Source: Dechloromonas sp. TW-R-39-2
GTDB lineage: Bacteria > Pseudomonadota > Gammaproteobacteria > Burkholderiales > Rhodocyclaceae
Direction of reading: 5' to 3'
DNA: 64,000 nt
Assembly (NCBI RefSeq): GCF_016864195.1
Contig: NZ_CP045202.1
Coordinates: 1,829,001-1,893,000, forward strand
Under the pieces are notes generated by a model. It saw only the letters and a list, made by a program, of their open reading frames with translations, was not told where the DNA came from and did not search any database. Positions 56,357 to 64,000 of this stretch are shown here, piece after piece; positions within the stretch are counted from its first letter, which is position 1, and each line of letters opens with the position of its first letter. The position numbers were made by a program, and so were the translations under genes.

Positions 56357-57575
56357 CAATCTCGATCAACTGGTCCGCTTTCTCCGGCCTTTGGCCGAGG
56401 CGATGCATCTCAGCGGCATGCCGGCGCACGATCTGGAACGCAAACTGAATGCCATCGGGCAGCGTCTTGGCGTGCGGATCGAGAGTTTCGCCGTGTTGAC
56501 GATGCTCACCCTCAATATTGTCAATCCTGCCGGCGAGCGGCATACCGAGATGATCCGCTTGCCCGGCTACGACTACAACATGGCCCGGCTGATCGCGCTT
56601 GAAGCCTTGATTGACGATCTTTCCAGCCTTAATGCGCTGGATGATTATGCGACCCGGCTCAATGCCATCATGGCCGCTCCTCCCTTGTGGCGCGGCTGGC
56701 CGTTTGTCGTTTTCGGCTTTTTGCTCTCGGCTTCGGTCGCTGTGCTGTTGCGCGGCGGCTGGGTCGAGGTGGTCTGCGGTGGCCTGGTCGGCATGATTTT
56801 CGTTGCCGCCTACCAGTCGCTGGCACGGACGCCACGCCTCGGGCCGGCCGCGCCGGTGATTCTCTGTCTGCTTGCCGCTTTCTGCGCCCAGGCTTTGAGT
56901 CTGGTTTTTCCCGGTCAGGCAACATTCATAACGGCGGTTGCTGGCGTCGTTCTGTTGCTGCCCGGGTTTACGCTGACCATCGCGCTTTCCGAACTGGCAA
57001 CACAGAATTTGCTGGCCGGCACCGGCCGCTTGGTCGGCGCCTTCGTCCTGCTCTTCATGATGGGGGCGGGTTTGGCCATCGGTACGCAAATTGGCCAGCA
57101 GTTGCTGCCGCTGGTGCCGGCGGGCAGTCCGCTGCCACTGCCGGCCTGGGTGATCTGGCCGGCCATTGCCGCGCTTGGCGTGTCGCTGCTCGGGGTGCTC
57201 CAGGCGCCGTTTCGCGCCGTGCATGTCTCGGTTGCCGCCTGCTTGCTGGCCTGGGCTGTCTATAGCCTGGTCAGCAGCCTGCTGGGCAACGTGGTCGGTG
57301 CCTTTGTCAGCGCGCTGAGTGTCGCGCTGGCCGGCCATTTGTATCACTATTTTTCGGGGCAACCGGGGATTCTTGTCCAGATTCCCGGCCTGATTACGCT
57401 GGTTCCCGGCAGCATGGGCTTCCGCGGCATCAACGCCCTGATGGGCCATGACAGCGCCAGCGGCATTGGCTTGATTACCGAAATGCTGCTGACCGGCGCT
57501 GTCCTGGCTGTTGGCTTGCTGCTCGCCGACAACGTGGCCCCCTTGTTGTTCGGGGCGCGCGAAAGGAAAAACTAG
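56349..57575 (+). CDS. ThrE-type threonine/serine exporter family protein (DUF1212-DUF3815)
   Basis: The 408-residue protein has an N-terminal cytosolic helical domain (DUF1212, about 1-120) and a membrane domain of about ten helices that ends in a DUF3815-like half. This full fusion is the plan of Corynebacterium ThrE. It probably exports small amino acids; the substrate is not proven. The ATG overlaps the DUF1684 stop, and its TAG shares CTAG with the stop of the converging RND pump. Confidence 0.88.
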   Translation: MTDNLDQLVRFLRPLAEAMHLSGMPAHDLERKLNAIGQRLGVRIESFAVLTMLTLNIVNPAGERHTEMIRLPGYDYNMARLIALEALIDDLSSLNALDDYATRLNAIMAAPPLWRGWPFVVFGFLLSASVAVLLRGGWVEVVCGGLVGMIFVAAYQSLARTPRLGPAAPVILCLLAAFCAQALSLVFPGQATFITAVAGVVLLLPGFTLTIALSELATQNLLAGTGRLVGAFVLLFMMGAGLAIGTQIGQQLLPLVPAGSPLPLPAWVIWPAIAALGVSLLGVLQAPFRAVHVSVAACLLAWAVYSLVSSLLGNVVGAFVSALSVALAGHLYHYFSGQPGILVQIPGLITLVPGSMGFRGINALMGHDSASGIGLITEMLLTGAVLAVGLLLADNVAPLLFGARERKN

Positions 57576-60500
57576 GCCGCTTGCTCGGCCAGGCTGTCTT
57601 TCGCGGTAAACCGGTCGAGATAGAGGTAAACCACCGGCGTCAGATAGAGCGTCAGCAGTTGCGACAACATCAGTCCGCCGACCACAGCCAGACCAAGCGG
57701 TTGGCGGACTTCGGCCCCGGCGCCGATGCCGAGGGCAATCGGCAAGGTGCCGACCAGTGCCGCCATGGTGGTCATCATGATCGGCCGGAAACGGACAATG
57801 CTGGCCTGGAAGATGGCATCGGCCGGGGCGACGCCTTCCTTGCGCTGCTTTTCGAGCGCGAAGTCGATCATCATGATGGCGTTTTTCTTGACGATGCCGA
57901 TCAGCATGATGACGCCGACGAAGGCGTAAAGGCTGAGGTCGACCTTGAAGATGAGCAGCGTGATCAGCGCCCCCAGGCCGGCCGAGGGCAGGCCGGAGAG
58001 AATGGTCAGCGGGTGGATGAAGCTCTCGTAGAGGATGCCGAGCACCAGATAGACGACCAGCACGGCGACGAGCAGCAGCATGCCGAGGCCTTGCAGCGAT
58101 GACTGGAAAGCTTGCGCCGTGCCTTGCAGGCTGGTGCTGAGCGAGACCGGGACGCGGATTTCCTGTTCCATCGCCTTGATCTTGTCGACCGCGTCGCCGA
58201 GCGAAACGCCGGGCATCAGGTTGAACGAGATCGTTACCGAGGGCAGTTGGCCCTGGTGATTGACCGTCAGCGCCTGGGTTTTCTTGTTGAAGCGGGCAAC
58301 CGTATCGAGCGGGATCAGCTTGCCGCCGCTACCGCGTACATAGAGTCGGGACAAGGCTTCGGGATCGGCCTGGAACTCCGGTGCAACTTCGAGAATCACC
58401 TGGTATTGCGCGGTGCTGCCGTAGATCGTCGATACCTGGCGGGCGCTGAAGGCACTCTGCAAGGCATCCTCGACCTGGCCGAAAGTCAGGCCGAGCGAGG
58501 CCAGTTTGTCGCGGTCGATATCCAGCCCGACGACCGGGCTCATGTTGTTCAGATTGTTGGTGACATCGACGAAGCCCGGCATCTGGCGGATTTTCTGGGT
58601 CAGTGTCGCGGTCCACTGGTACAACTCGTCAAGATCGGTGTCCTGCAAGGTGTACTGATACTGCGCCGCGGTAATCTGCCCGCCAATACGGATCACCGGC
58701 GGATTCTGCATATACACCTTGATACCCGGCACGGCGGCCAGTTTGGGGCGCAGGCGCTGGATGATCTGGTCCGGCGTCGAGTTCCGTTCATGGCGCGGCT
58801 TGAGAATCATGAATACGGTGCCGGTGTTGGCGGTCGGGCGGATGCCGCCAGCCCCGACGGCCGACATGAAGGAAGCGATGTCCGGCTCCTGGGCGACGAT
58901 CTCGGCAACCGCGCGCTGATGCTCGACCATCGACTTGAACGAGGCGTCCTGTGCGCCTTCAGTGAAGGCGATGATCTGGCCCGAGTCGCCGCTCGGCAGG
59001 AAATCCTTGGGAACCAGTGTGAACAGGTAGGCGGTCAGCGCCAGTGTGGCGAAAAAGCTGGCCAGAATGGTGCGTGGATGGCGCATCGCCAGGCTTAATG
59101 TCTTTTCGTAGGTGCTGAGCAGGGCGTCGAAGAAGCGCTCGAACATCTGGAACACCTTGCCGTGCGAATCGGGCTCGGCATGCTTGACGTAACGGCTGCA
59201 CAACATCGGCGTCAGGGTCAGCGAGACAAATCCGGAAACCAGAATGGCGACGCAGATGGTCACGGCGAATTCGTGTAGCAGGCGACCGACGATGCCCTGC
59301 ATGAAAAGCACCGGAATGAAAACGGCAATCAGCGAGATGGTCATCGAGATGATCGTGAAACCGATTTCCCTGGCGCCCTTGATTGCCGCTTCGAACGGCG
59401 TTTCGCCGGCTTCGACGTGACGCACGATGTTTTCCAGCATGACGATGGCGTCATCGACGACGAAGCCGACCGACAGGGTCAGGGCGAGCAGCGAAAGATT
59501 GTCCAGGCTGTAGCCGAGCGCCGACATGGCGGCGAAGGTGCCGACCACCGAAATCGGCAGTGCCAGGCTGGGGATCACGGTGGCCGAGAGATTACGCAGG
59601 AAGAGCAGGATGACCATGATGACCAGGAAGCCGGAGAGGACGAGCGTGAATTGCACGTCTTCGATCGAATCACGGATCGAATGGCTGCGGTCGAACAGGA
59701 CTTTCATGTCAACGGCAGCCGGCAGCTTGGCCTGGAAGGAGGGCAGGATGCGCTTGATGGCATCGACCGTTTCAATCGTGTTGGCGCCCGGCTGGCGCTG
59801 GATGGCGAGCACGATGGCGCGCTTGTCGATGTGCCAGCTGGCGATTTTGGCGTTTTCCACGGCGTCGACCGCGCTGGCCACGTCTTCAAGGCGAACCGGG
59901 GCGCCATTGCGCCAGGTGACGATCAGCGGGCGATAGGCGGCGGCGGAAGAGAGCTGGCCGTTGTCTTTCAGGGCGAAGGTTTGACGCTGGCCGTCGAGCT
60001 GGCCGACTGGCTGGTTGACGTTGTTCTGGGCAATCGCCTGCTGCAGTTCATCGATCCCGACGCCGCGCGCAGCGAGCTGGTCGGGGTTGGCCTGAATCCG
60101 TACGGCAAATTTCTGCGAGCCGTAGATCTGCACCTGGGCAACGCCGGGAACGGTTGACAGGCGTTGCGCCAGCTGGGTTTCGGCGTATTCGTGCACCAGC
60201 GACAGCGGCAGGGTCGGCGACGACATCGCGATGTAGAAAATCGGCGAATCGGCCGGATTGACCTTGCGGAAGGACGGTGGCGTCGGCATGTTCGGCGGCA
60301 GCTTGCGCAGCGCGGCGGAAATGGCCGATTGCACATCCTGGGCTGCGGCGTCGATGTTGCGGTCGAGCGAAAACTGCAGCGTGATCGTCGCCGAGCCTTG
60401 GGCGCTGGTCGAGGTCATCGAGTCGAGGCCGGCAATCGTCGAGAACTGGCCTTCAAGCGGCGTTGCTACCGCGGCGGCCATGGTTTCCGGTGAGGCGCCG

Positions 60501-60655
60501 GGTAGGCTGGCGCTGACCGAAATGGTCGGGAAATCGACTGCCGGCAATTCCGAAACCGGCAGCGAACGGTAGCCGATCAGGCCGAAAATGAGCAGGGCGA
60601 CCATCATCAGCGTGGTCATCACCGGCCGGCGGATGCAGAGTTCAGGCAAATTCAT
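57572..60655 (-). CDS. HAE-type RND efflux pump (MdtC/MuxC-like)
   Basis: The 1027-residue protein has 12 membrane helices and the RND porter domains. TM4 keeps the two acids of the proton relay (VGFVVDDAIVMLEN), placing it among hydrophobe/amphiphile exporters rather than metal pumps. The N-terminus MNLPELCIRRPVMTTLMM resembles the MdtB/MdtC/MuxB/MuxC branch, which normally has two different permeases; here only one is visible. Ten bases separate it from the adaptor gene upstream. Confidence 0.93.
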   Translation of the reverse strand: MNLPELCIRRPVMTTLMMVALLIFGLIGYRSLPVSELPAVDFPTISVSASLPGASPETMAAAVATPLEGQFSTIAGLDSMTSTSAQGSATITLQFSLDRNIDAAAQDVQSAISAALRKLPPNMPTPPSFRKVNPADSPIFYIAMSSPTLPLSLVHEYAETQLAQRLSTVPGVAQVQIYGSQKFAVRIQANPDQLAARGVGIDELQQAIAQNNVNQPVGQLDGQRQTFALKDNGQLSSAAAYRPLIVTWRNGAPVRLEDVASAVDAVENAKIASWHIDKRAIVLAIQRQPGANTIETVDAIKRILPSFQAKLPAAVDMKVLFDRSHSIRDSIEDVQFTLVLSGFLVIMVILLFLRNLSATVIPSLALPISVVGTFAAMSALGYSLDNLSLLALTLSVGFVVDDAIVMLENIVRHVEAGETPFEAAIKGAREIGFTIISMTISLIAVFIPVLFMQGIVGRLLHEFAVTICVAILVSGFVSLTLTPMLCSRYVKHAEPDSHGKVFQMFERFFDALLSTYEKTLSLAMRHPRTILASFFATLALTAYLFTLVPKDFLPSGDSGQIIAFTEGAQDASFKSMVEHQRAVAEIVAQEPDIASFMSAVGAGGIRPTANTGTVFMILKPRHERNSTPDQIIQRLRPKLAAVPGIKVYMQNPPVIRIGGQITAAQYQYTLQDTDLDELYQWTATLTQKIRQMPGFVDVTNNLNNMSPVVGLDIDRDKLASLGLTFGQVEDALQSAFSARQVSTIYGSTAQYQVILEVAPEFQADPEALSRLYVRGSGGKLIPLDTVARFNKKTQALTVNHQGQLPSVTISFNLMPGVSLGDAVDKIKAMEQEIRVPVSLSTSLQGTAQAFQSSLQGLGMLLLVAVLVVYLVLGILYESFIHPLTILSGLPSAGLGALITLLIFKVDLSLYAFVGVIMLIGIVKKNAIMMIDFALEKQRKEGVAPADAIFQASIVRFRPIMMTTMAALVGTLPIALGIGAGAEVRQPLGLAVVGGLMLSQLLTLYLTPVVYLYLDRFTAKDSLAEQAA

Positions 60656-60665
60656 CGGGCAACCT

Positions 60666-61862
60666 TCAGCGTGCGCTCGGGGCCGGGCTGGAGGCGGGTG
60701 TCGGTGCTGCTGCCGGCGTGGCCGGGCTGGCTGCTTCAGCCGTTTTTTCCTGCCGTGCCTTGATTGTTGCACCCGGTGTCAGGCGGAGCTGGCCATCGGT
60801 AACCACCTTGTCCCCGGCGGCGATGCCCTGGGTAATGGCCGACATGCCCTGATAGGTCGAGATGACCTCGATTTTTCGTACCTCGGCCGTATTGTCCGGT
60901 TTGACGACGTAGAGGAAATTGCCCTCGGCGCCTTGCTGGATGGCTTCGTTCGGGATCAATACCGCGTCGGCCAGCTTGTCGAGTGTCATGCCGACATTGA
61001 GAAACTGACCCGGCGTCAGTTTGCCGTCCTTGTTGTCCAGGATGGCTTTCATCAAAATCGTGCCATTCGCGGCGTCGACCGCGTTATCGATGAATTTGGC
61101 GGTGCCTTCCAGCTTTTGTTCCTTGTTACCGGGCAAGTTGACCTGTACCTTCATCGGTCCCTGACTCATCGCCAGGCGCAGTTTGGGCAGCAGCTTTTCG
61201 GGTACCGAAAAAGTGACATAGAGCGGATTGACCCGATTGACCACAGCCAGCGCCGTGTCGTTGGTCTTGACTGATGAACCGGGGAAGACGAGGCGGGCAC
61301 CGATGACGCCGGAGAAGGGCGCGCGGATGGTGGCATATGAGAGTTGCAGGCGAGCCAGTTCGAGCGCTGCCTTGTCGGCTTGTACGGTGGCCGCTGCCGC
61401 TGCCTCGCTGGTGCGAATTTCGTTGACCTTTTCATCGGAGACGAATCCCTTGGCTTTGAGGGCCAGGTAGCGTTCGACATCGGCATGGGCTTTGCTCAAC
61501 TGGGCCTGATCCTTGGCCAGCAGGGCTTCGGCTTGCATCGCCTTGGCATTGAAATCGGCCGGGTCGAGCCGGATCAGGACATCGCCCTGCTTGACTTGCT
61601 GGCCTTCGGTATAGGCCACGGAGAGTACCTGGCCATCGATTCGTGATTTGAGCGTGACGCCTTCGTAGGCTTCGGCGCGACCCACTGTGCCGAACAGGAT
61701 AGGCATTTCGCCGGTCTGTGCCGTTGCAACTGCGACCGGAACTGGGGCGGCGACTTTGGGCTGGGGGGTCGAGTTGGCCTTGGAGGTATTCGCGTACCAA
61801 TATCCGCCGCCAGCCAGCGCTGCAATTGCCGTTGCCAATACCAGTCTGCTTGAATTTTTCAT
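60666..61862 (-). CDS. RND efflux periplasmic adaptor (AcrA/MdtA-like)
   Basis: The 398-residue protein has a signal anchor (about 7-24), lipoyl/hairpin/barrel-sandwich and beta-barrel domains of the membrane-fusion family, and an Ala/Pro-rich low-complexity tail (about the last 30 residues). It links the downstream pump to an outer-membrane channel; no TolC gene is nearby, so a shared channel is likely. ATG 61862 is chosen over an in-frame TTG six codons upstream. Confidence 0.92.
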   Translation of the reverse strand: MKNSSRLVLATAIAALAGGGYWYANTSKANSTPQPKVAAPVPVAVATAQTGEMPILFGTVGRAEAYEGVTLKSRIDGQVLSVAYTEGQQVKQGDVLIRLDPADFNAKAMQAEALLAKDQAQLSKAHADVERYLALKAKGFVSDEKVNEIRTSEAAAAATVQADKAALELARLQLSYATIRAPFSGVIGARLVFPGSSVKTNDTALAVVNRVNPLYVTFSVPEKLLPKLRLAMSQGPMKVQVNLPGNKEQKLEGTAKFIDNAVDAANGTILMKAILDNKDGKLTPGQFLNVGMTLDKLADAVLIPNEAIQQGAEGNFLYVVKPDNTAEVRKIEVISTYQGMSAITQGIAAGDKVVTDGQLRLTPGATIKARQEKTAEAASPATPAAAPTPASSPAPSAR

Positions 61863-61958
61863 GTCAGTGCGTTGCGTCAAGAATGTTTTACCGTGTTGCC
61901 GATCCGGTCGAAAATAGGGTGAATTTGCGAGTCGACCGCAATCTTCACCCCGTGTGCC

Positions 61959-63086
61959 TCAGCCCAGTTGGTCGAGGGCCTGGGCCAGCGAAGCGACCGT
62001 GCGTTCCGGGTTGTGCAGTTTGTCCAGCCCGAACAGGCCGATGCGGAAGGTCCGGAAATCGGCGGGTTCATCGCATTGCAGCGGTACGCCGGCGGCAGTC
62101 TGCAGGCCGATGTTGAGGAATTTCTTGCACGACTGGATATCAGCGTCGCTGGTGTAGCTGACGACGACCCCTGGCGCCTGGAAACCTGCTGCGGCAACGC
62201 TGGGGAAGCCGCGGCTTTCGAGCAGGGCGCGTACCTGGCGGCCGAGTTCGTGTTGTTCGGCACAAACCTTGTCAAAGCCATAGGCTTCGGTTTCGAGCAT
62301 CACGTCGCGCATCGTCGCCAGCGCATCGGTCGGCATCGTGGCGTGATAGGCGTGGCCGCCGTTCTCGAAGGCTTCCATGATCTGCAGCCATTTCTTCAGG
62401 TCGCAGGCAAAGCTGCTGCTCGTCGTTGTTTCTATCCTGGTGCGGGCGCGTTCGCCGAGCATGACCAGCGCGCAGCACGGCGAGCCGCTCCAGCCTTTCT
62501 GCGGTGCACTGATCAGCACATCGACCCCGTTGGCCTGCATGTCGACCCAGACTGTGCCGGAGGCGATGCAATCGAGCACAAAAAGGCCGTCGACCGCGCG
62601 AACCGCTGCGCTGACGGCTTGCAGGTAATTGTCGGGCAGCATCATGCCGGAGGCGGTTTCGACGTGCGGAGCAAAGACCACGGCCGGCTTTTCCCGGCGA
62701 ATGGTCGCGACGACTTCGTCGATCGGCGCGGGTGCGAACGGTGCCTGACTGCCGCTGCCGGTCTGGCGGGCCTTGAGTACGATGCTTTCAGCCGGAATCC
62801 GGCCCATGTCGAAAATCTGCGTCCAACGGAAGCTGAACCAGCCATTGCGGATGACCATGACTTTCTGGTCGGTGGCGAACTGGCGGGCAACTGCTTCCAT
62901 GCCGAAGGTGCCGCTGCCAGGCACGACGATGGCCGCCTGGGCGTTGTAAACCTTTTTCAAGATCCGCGAAATGTCTTTCATGACGCCCTGGAAGCGCTGC
63001 GACATGTGGTTGAGTGCGCGGTCGGTGTAGACCACCGAGTACTCAAGCAAGCCTTGGGGATCGGGTTGGGGTAGAAGTGACGGCAT
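61959..63086 (-). CDS. Class V PLP-dependent aminotransferase
   Basis: The 375-residue enzyme has the fold-type I, class V layout with the PLP Lys in SAPQKGWSG and the conserved Asp in FVLDCIASG. It resembles alanine-glyoxylate or serine-pyruvate aminotransferases. The reaction cannot be fixed by sequence alone. Neither neighbour is metabolic, so context does not help; the sigma factor gene lies 38 bases upstream. Confidence 0.88.
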   Translation of the reverse strand: MPSLLPQPDPQGLLEYSVVYTDRALNHMSQRFQGVMKDISRILKKVYNAQAAIVVPGSGTFGMEAVARQFATDQKVMVIRNGWFSFRWTQIFDMGRIPAESIVLKARQTGSGSQAPFAPAPIDEVVATIRREKPAVVFAPHVETASGMMLPDNYLQAVSAAVRAVDGLFVLDCIASGTVWVDMQANGVDVLISAPQKGWSGSPCCALVMLGERARTRIETTTSSSFACDLKKWLQIMEAFENGGHAYHATMPTDALATMRDVMLETEAYGFDKVCAEQHELGRQVRALLESRGFPSVAAAGFQAPGVVVSYTSDADIQSCKKFLNIGLQTAAGVPLQCDEPADFRTFRIGLFGLDKLHNPERTVASLAQALDQLG

Positions 63087-63124
63087 GGTTTGTCTCCGCT
63101 GTTGGCTGTTTTGATGTGAAAAAG

Positions 63125-63751
63125 TCAGGCAATGGCCTTGAGGATTTCCTGGCGAACCTGGTGCAGGATTTGCGAAACGCGTCCGCTCGACAACTCGAAG
63201 CGGTGTGCGACTTCGCTGTGTTTTTCGCCATGCAGTTCGCAGGCAATGAAAATGGTTCGATCGCGGACCGGCGTCTGTTGCAGTTGATCGACGGCGCGGC
63301 GCAACAACTGGTTGGCTTCGGCCCGTTGCTCAGGCCCGGGCTGCGGGTCGGCCACGCTGAATTCATCCGGTGACTCATCACCAATATTCAACGCAGGCCG
63401 CCAGGCCATATTGAGCATTTCATCGGCTCTGGCAAGCTCTTCAGGCGAGACTTCGCGTCCCTCGGTAACCGCCTGGCGTGTTTGCTTGGCCTTGTCGTAT
63501 TCGTGTCGCGACATGCCGCCCACGGCGCGGTAGCCGTCAATGATTGCCCCGCGAATATTGATCCCGGCGAATTTGGCGAACTGGGCTTCGCCGGCATCGA
63601 GACGGTTCGAACGAATCGCCCGCAGCAAGCCGATCATGCCATCCTGAATGACGTCGCTTTGATCGAGAAAGGCCGGCTTCATCTGGTTGAGTGCCGATGC
63701 GACGCGCTTGACCAGCGGCATGTATTTTTCGAGCAGCACGCGTTCATCCAT
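63125..63751 (-). CDS. FliA/WhiG-like sigma factor (sigma-28 type)
   Basis: From ATG 63751 the protein has 208 residues, with sigma regions 2 (YMPLVKRVASAL, DVIQDGMIGLL), 3 and 4 (SSGRVSQILHQVRQEI helix-turn-helix). This compact plan is that of FliA, which directs late flagellar and chemotaxis genes. A TTG start 19 codons upstream gives a longer form. No flagellar gene lies next to it, which is unusual for fliA, so a paralogous role is possible. No clear ribosome site is seen for either start. Confidence 0.85.
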   Translation of the reverse strand: MDERVLLEKYMPLVKRVASALNQMKPAFLDQSDVIQDGMIGLLRAIRSNRLDAGEAQFAKFAGINIRGAIIDGYRAVGGMSRHEYDKAKQTRQAVTEGREVSPEELARADEMLNMAWRPALNIGDESPDEFSVADPQPGPEQRAEANQLLRRAVDQLQQTPVRDRTIFIACELHGEKHSEVAHRFELSSGRVSQILHQVRQEILKAIA

Positions 63752-63808
63752 CGTGTCCGGCGGACGATGGTTCAAGTCATCAGGTGAGTTGGAACTCGGC
63801 TTGATCAA

Positions 63809-64000
63809 AGCGGTGCGCTGTCAGGTGTTTTCAGTCAAGAAGGCATTATGCGTGAAAAGTTCAAAATTGCTGTCGTGCAGCCGCCTTTCGCTGTATTCCG
63901 ACGGTGCGGGAAAAGCATTTTTCCTGATCATTGGCGCTACAGAATTCGTGGCGGGTGACGTAGATACACTCAGGCAAGTCGCCATCATGGAGGTGTGTGA
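63809..64000. other. Right-end region without a supported gene
   Basis: About 190 bases upstream of the sigma-factor gene. I see no convincing promoter or tRNA. Only a 36-codon frame (63848-63958, plus strand) with an AAGAAGG site is present, which is too little to call. Confidence 0.5.

Noticed and set aside
63848..63958. 36-codon plus-strand frame with a fair AAGAAGG site at the right end
   Set aside because: Too short, no recognisable family and no promoter; not supported.

Overview
The window looks like a chromosomal segment of a betaproteobacterium, most likely a relative of Dechloromonas/Azonexus (Rhodocyclales). This is inferred from protein style, high G+C, the order tig-clpP-clpX-lon-hupB, and a sodium:solute symporter locus with DUF4212, DUF294 and DnaQ-fold partners. 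There are no insertion sequences, phage genes, CRISPR arrays or rRNA genes. Coding density is very high and no stretch above 300 bases lacks a gene.

Positions 1-10728 (+): a tight signalling and transport cassette. It opens with the 3' part of a symporter/STAC/histidine-kinase fusion and a single-domain response regulator. Next come a kinase-like protein fused to a DnaQ exonuclease, two DUF294 nucleotidyltransferase-like proteins (one with cNMP and CBS domains, one without), a degenerate DnaQ-fold protein, a large symporter subunit with an EF-hand-like loop, its DUF4212 small subunit and a small membrane protein. Several families occur twice, once complete and once stripped or degenerate; this is the most interesting design in the window.

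Positions 10725-22400: tRNA-Ser(GGA), a GAF-GGDEF diguanylate cyclase, a lipoprotein class II cytochrome c, suhB, trmJ, an HDOD protein, then the minus-strand protein-quality block tig-clpP-clpX-lon-hupB. A convincing sigma-32 type promoter lies in the clpX-lon gap. tRNA-His(GUG) follows, with a promoter and discriminator like those of tRNA-Ser.

Positions 22536-36194: mainly metabolism and housekeeping: pepD; the minus-strand run dapC-dapD-pilT/U-like-dapE-prmB-speE-like; a dicarboxylate/amino acid symporter; a MazG-like pyrophosphohydrolase; a Kef-type antiporter; rlmJ; DUF3301; and a hexose-6-phosphate mutarotase.

Positions 36262-37570: a two-gene, visibly AT-rich islet encoding a membrane-anchored pentapeptide-repeat protein and a small TIR-like protein with a WxxxE motif. 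It is a candidate uncharacterised defence or signalling module. An OsmC-YcaO fusion follows.

Positions 40006-47379 (+): a heavy-metal RND efflux operon (outer-membrane channel, adaptor, CzcA/CusA-type pump) with four small exported accessory proteins, including a DUF411/CopG-like protein that suggests copper.

Positions 47387-64000: a small unknown protein, a DUF2189 membrane protein, prfC, moaE, a Cache-domain chemoreceptor, clpB with a near-consensus sigma-32 promoter, DUF2502-like and DUF1684 proteins, a ThrE-type exporter, a minus-strand HAE-type RND pump with its adaptor, a class V aminotransferase, and a FliA-like sigma factor. Three convergent gene pairs share one CTAG as both stop codons.
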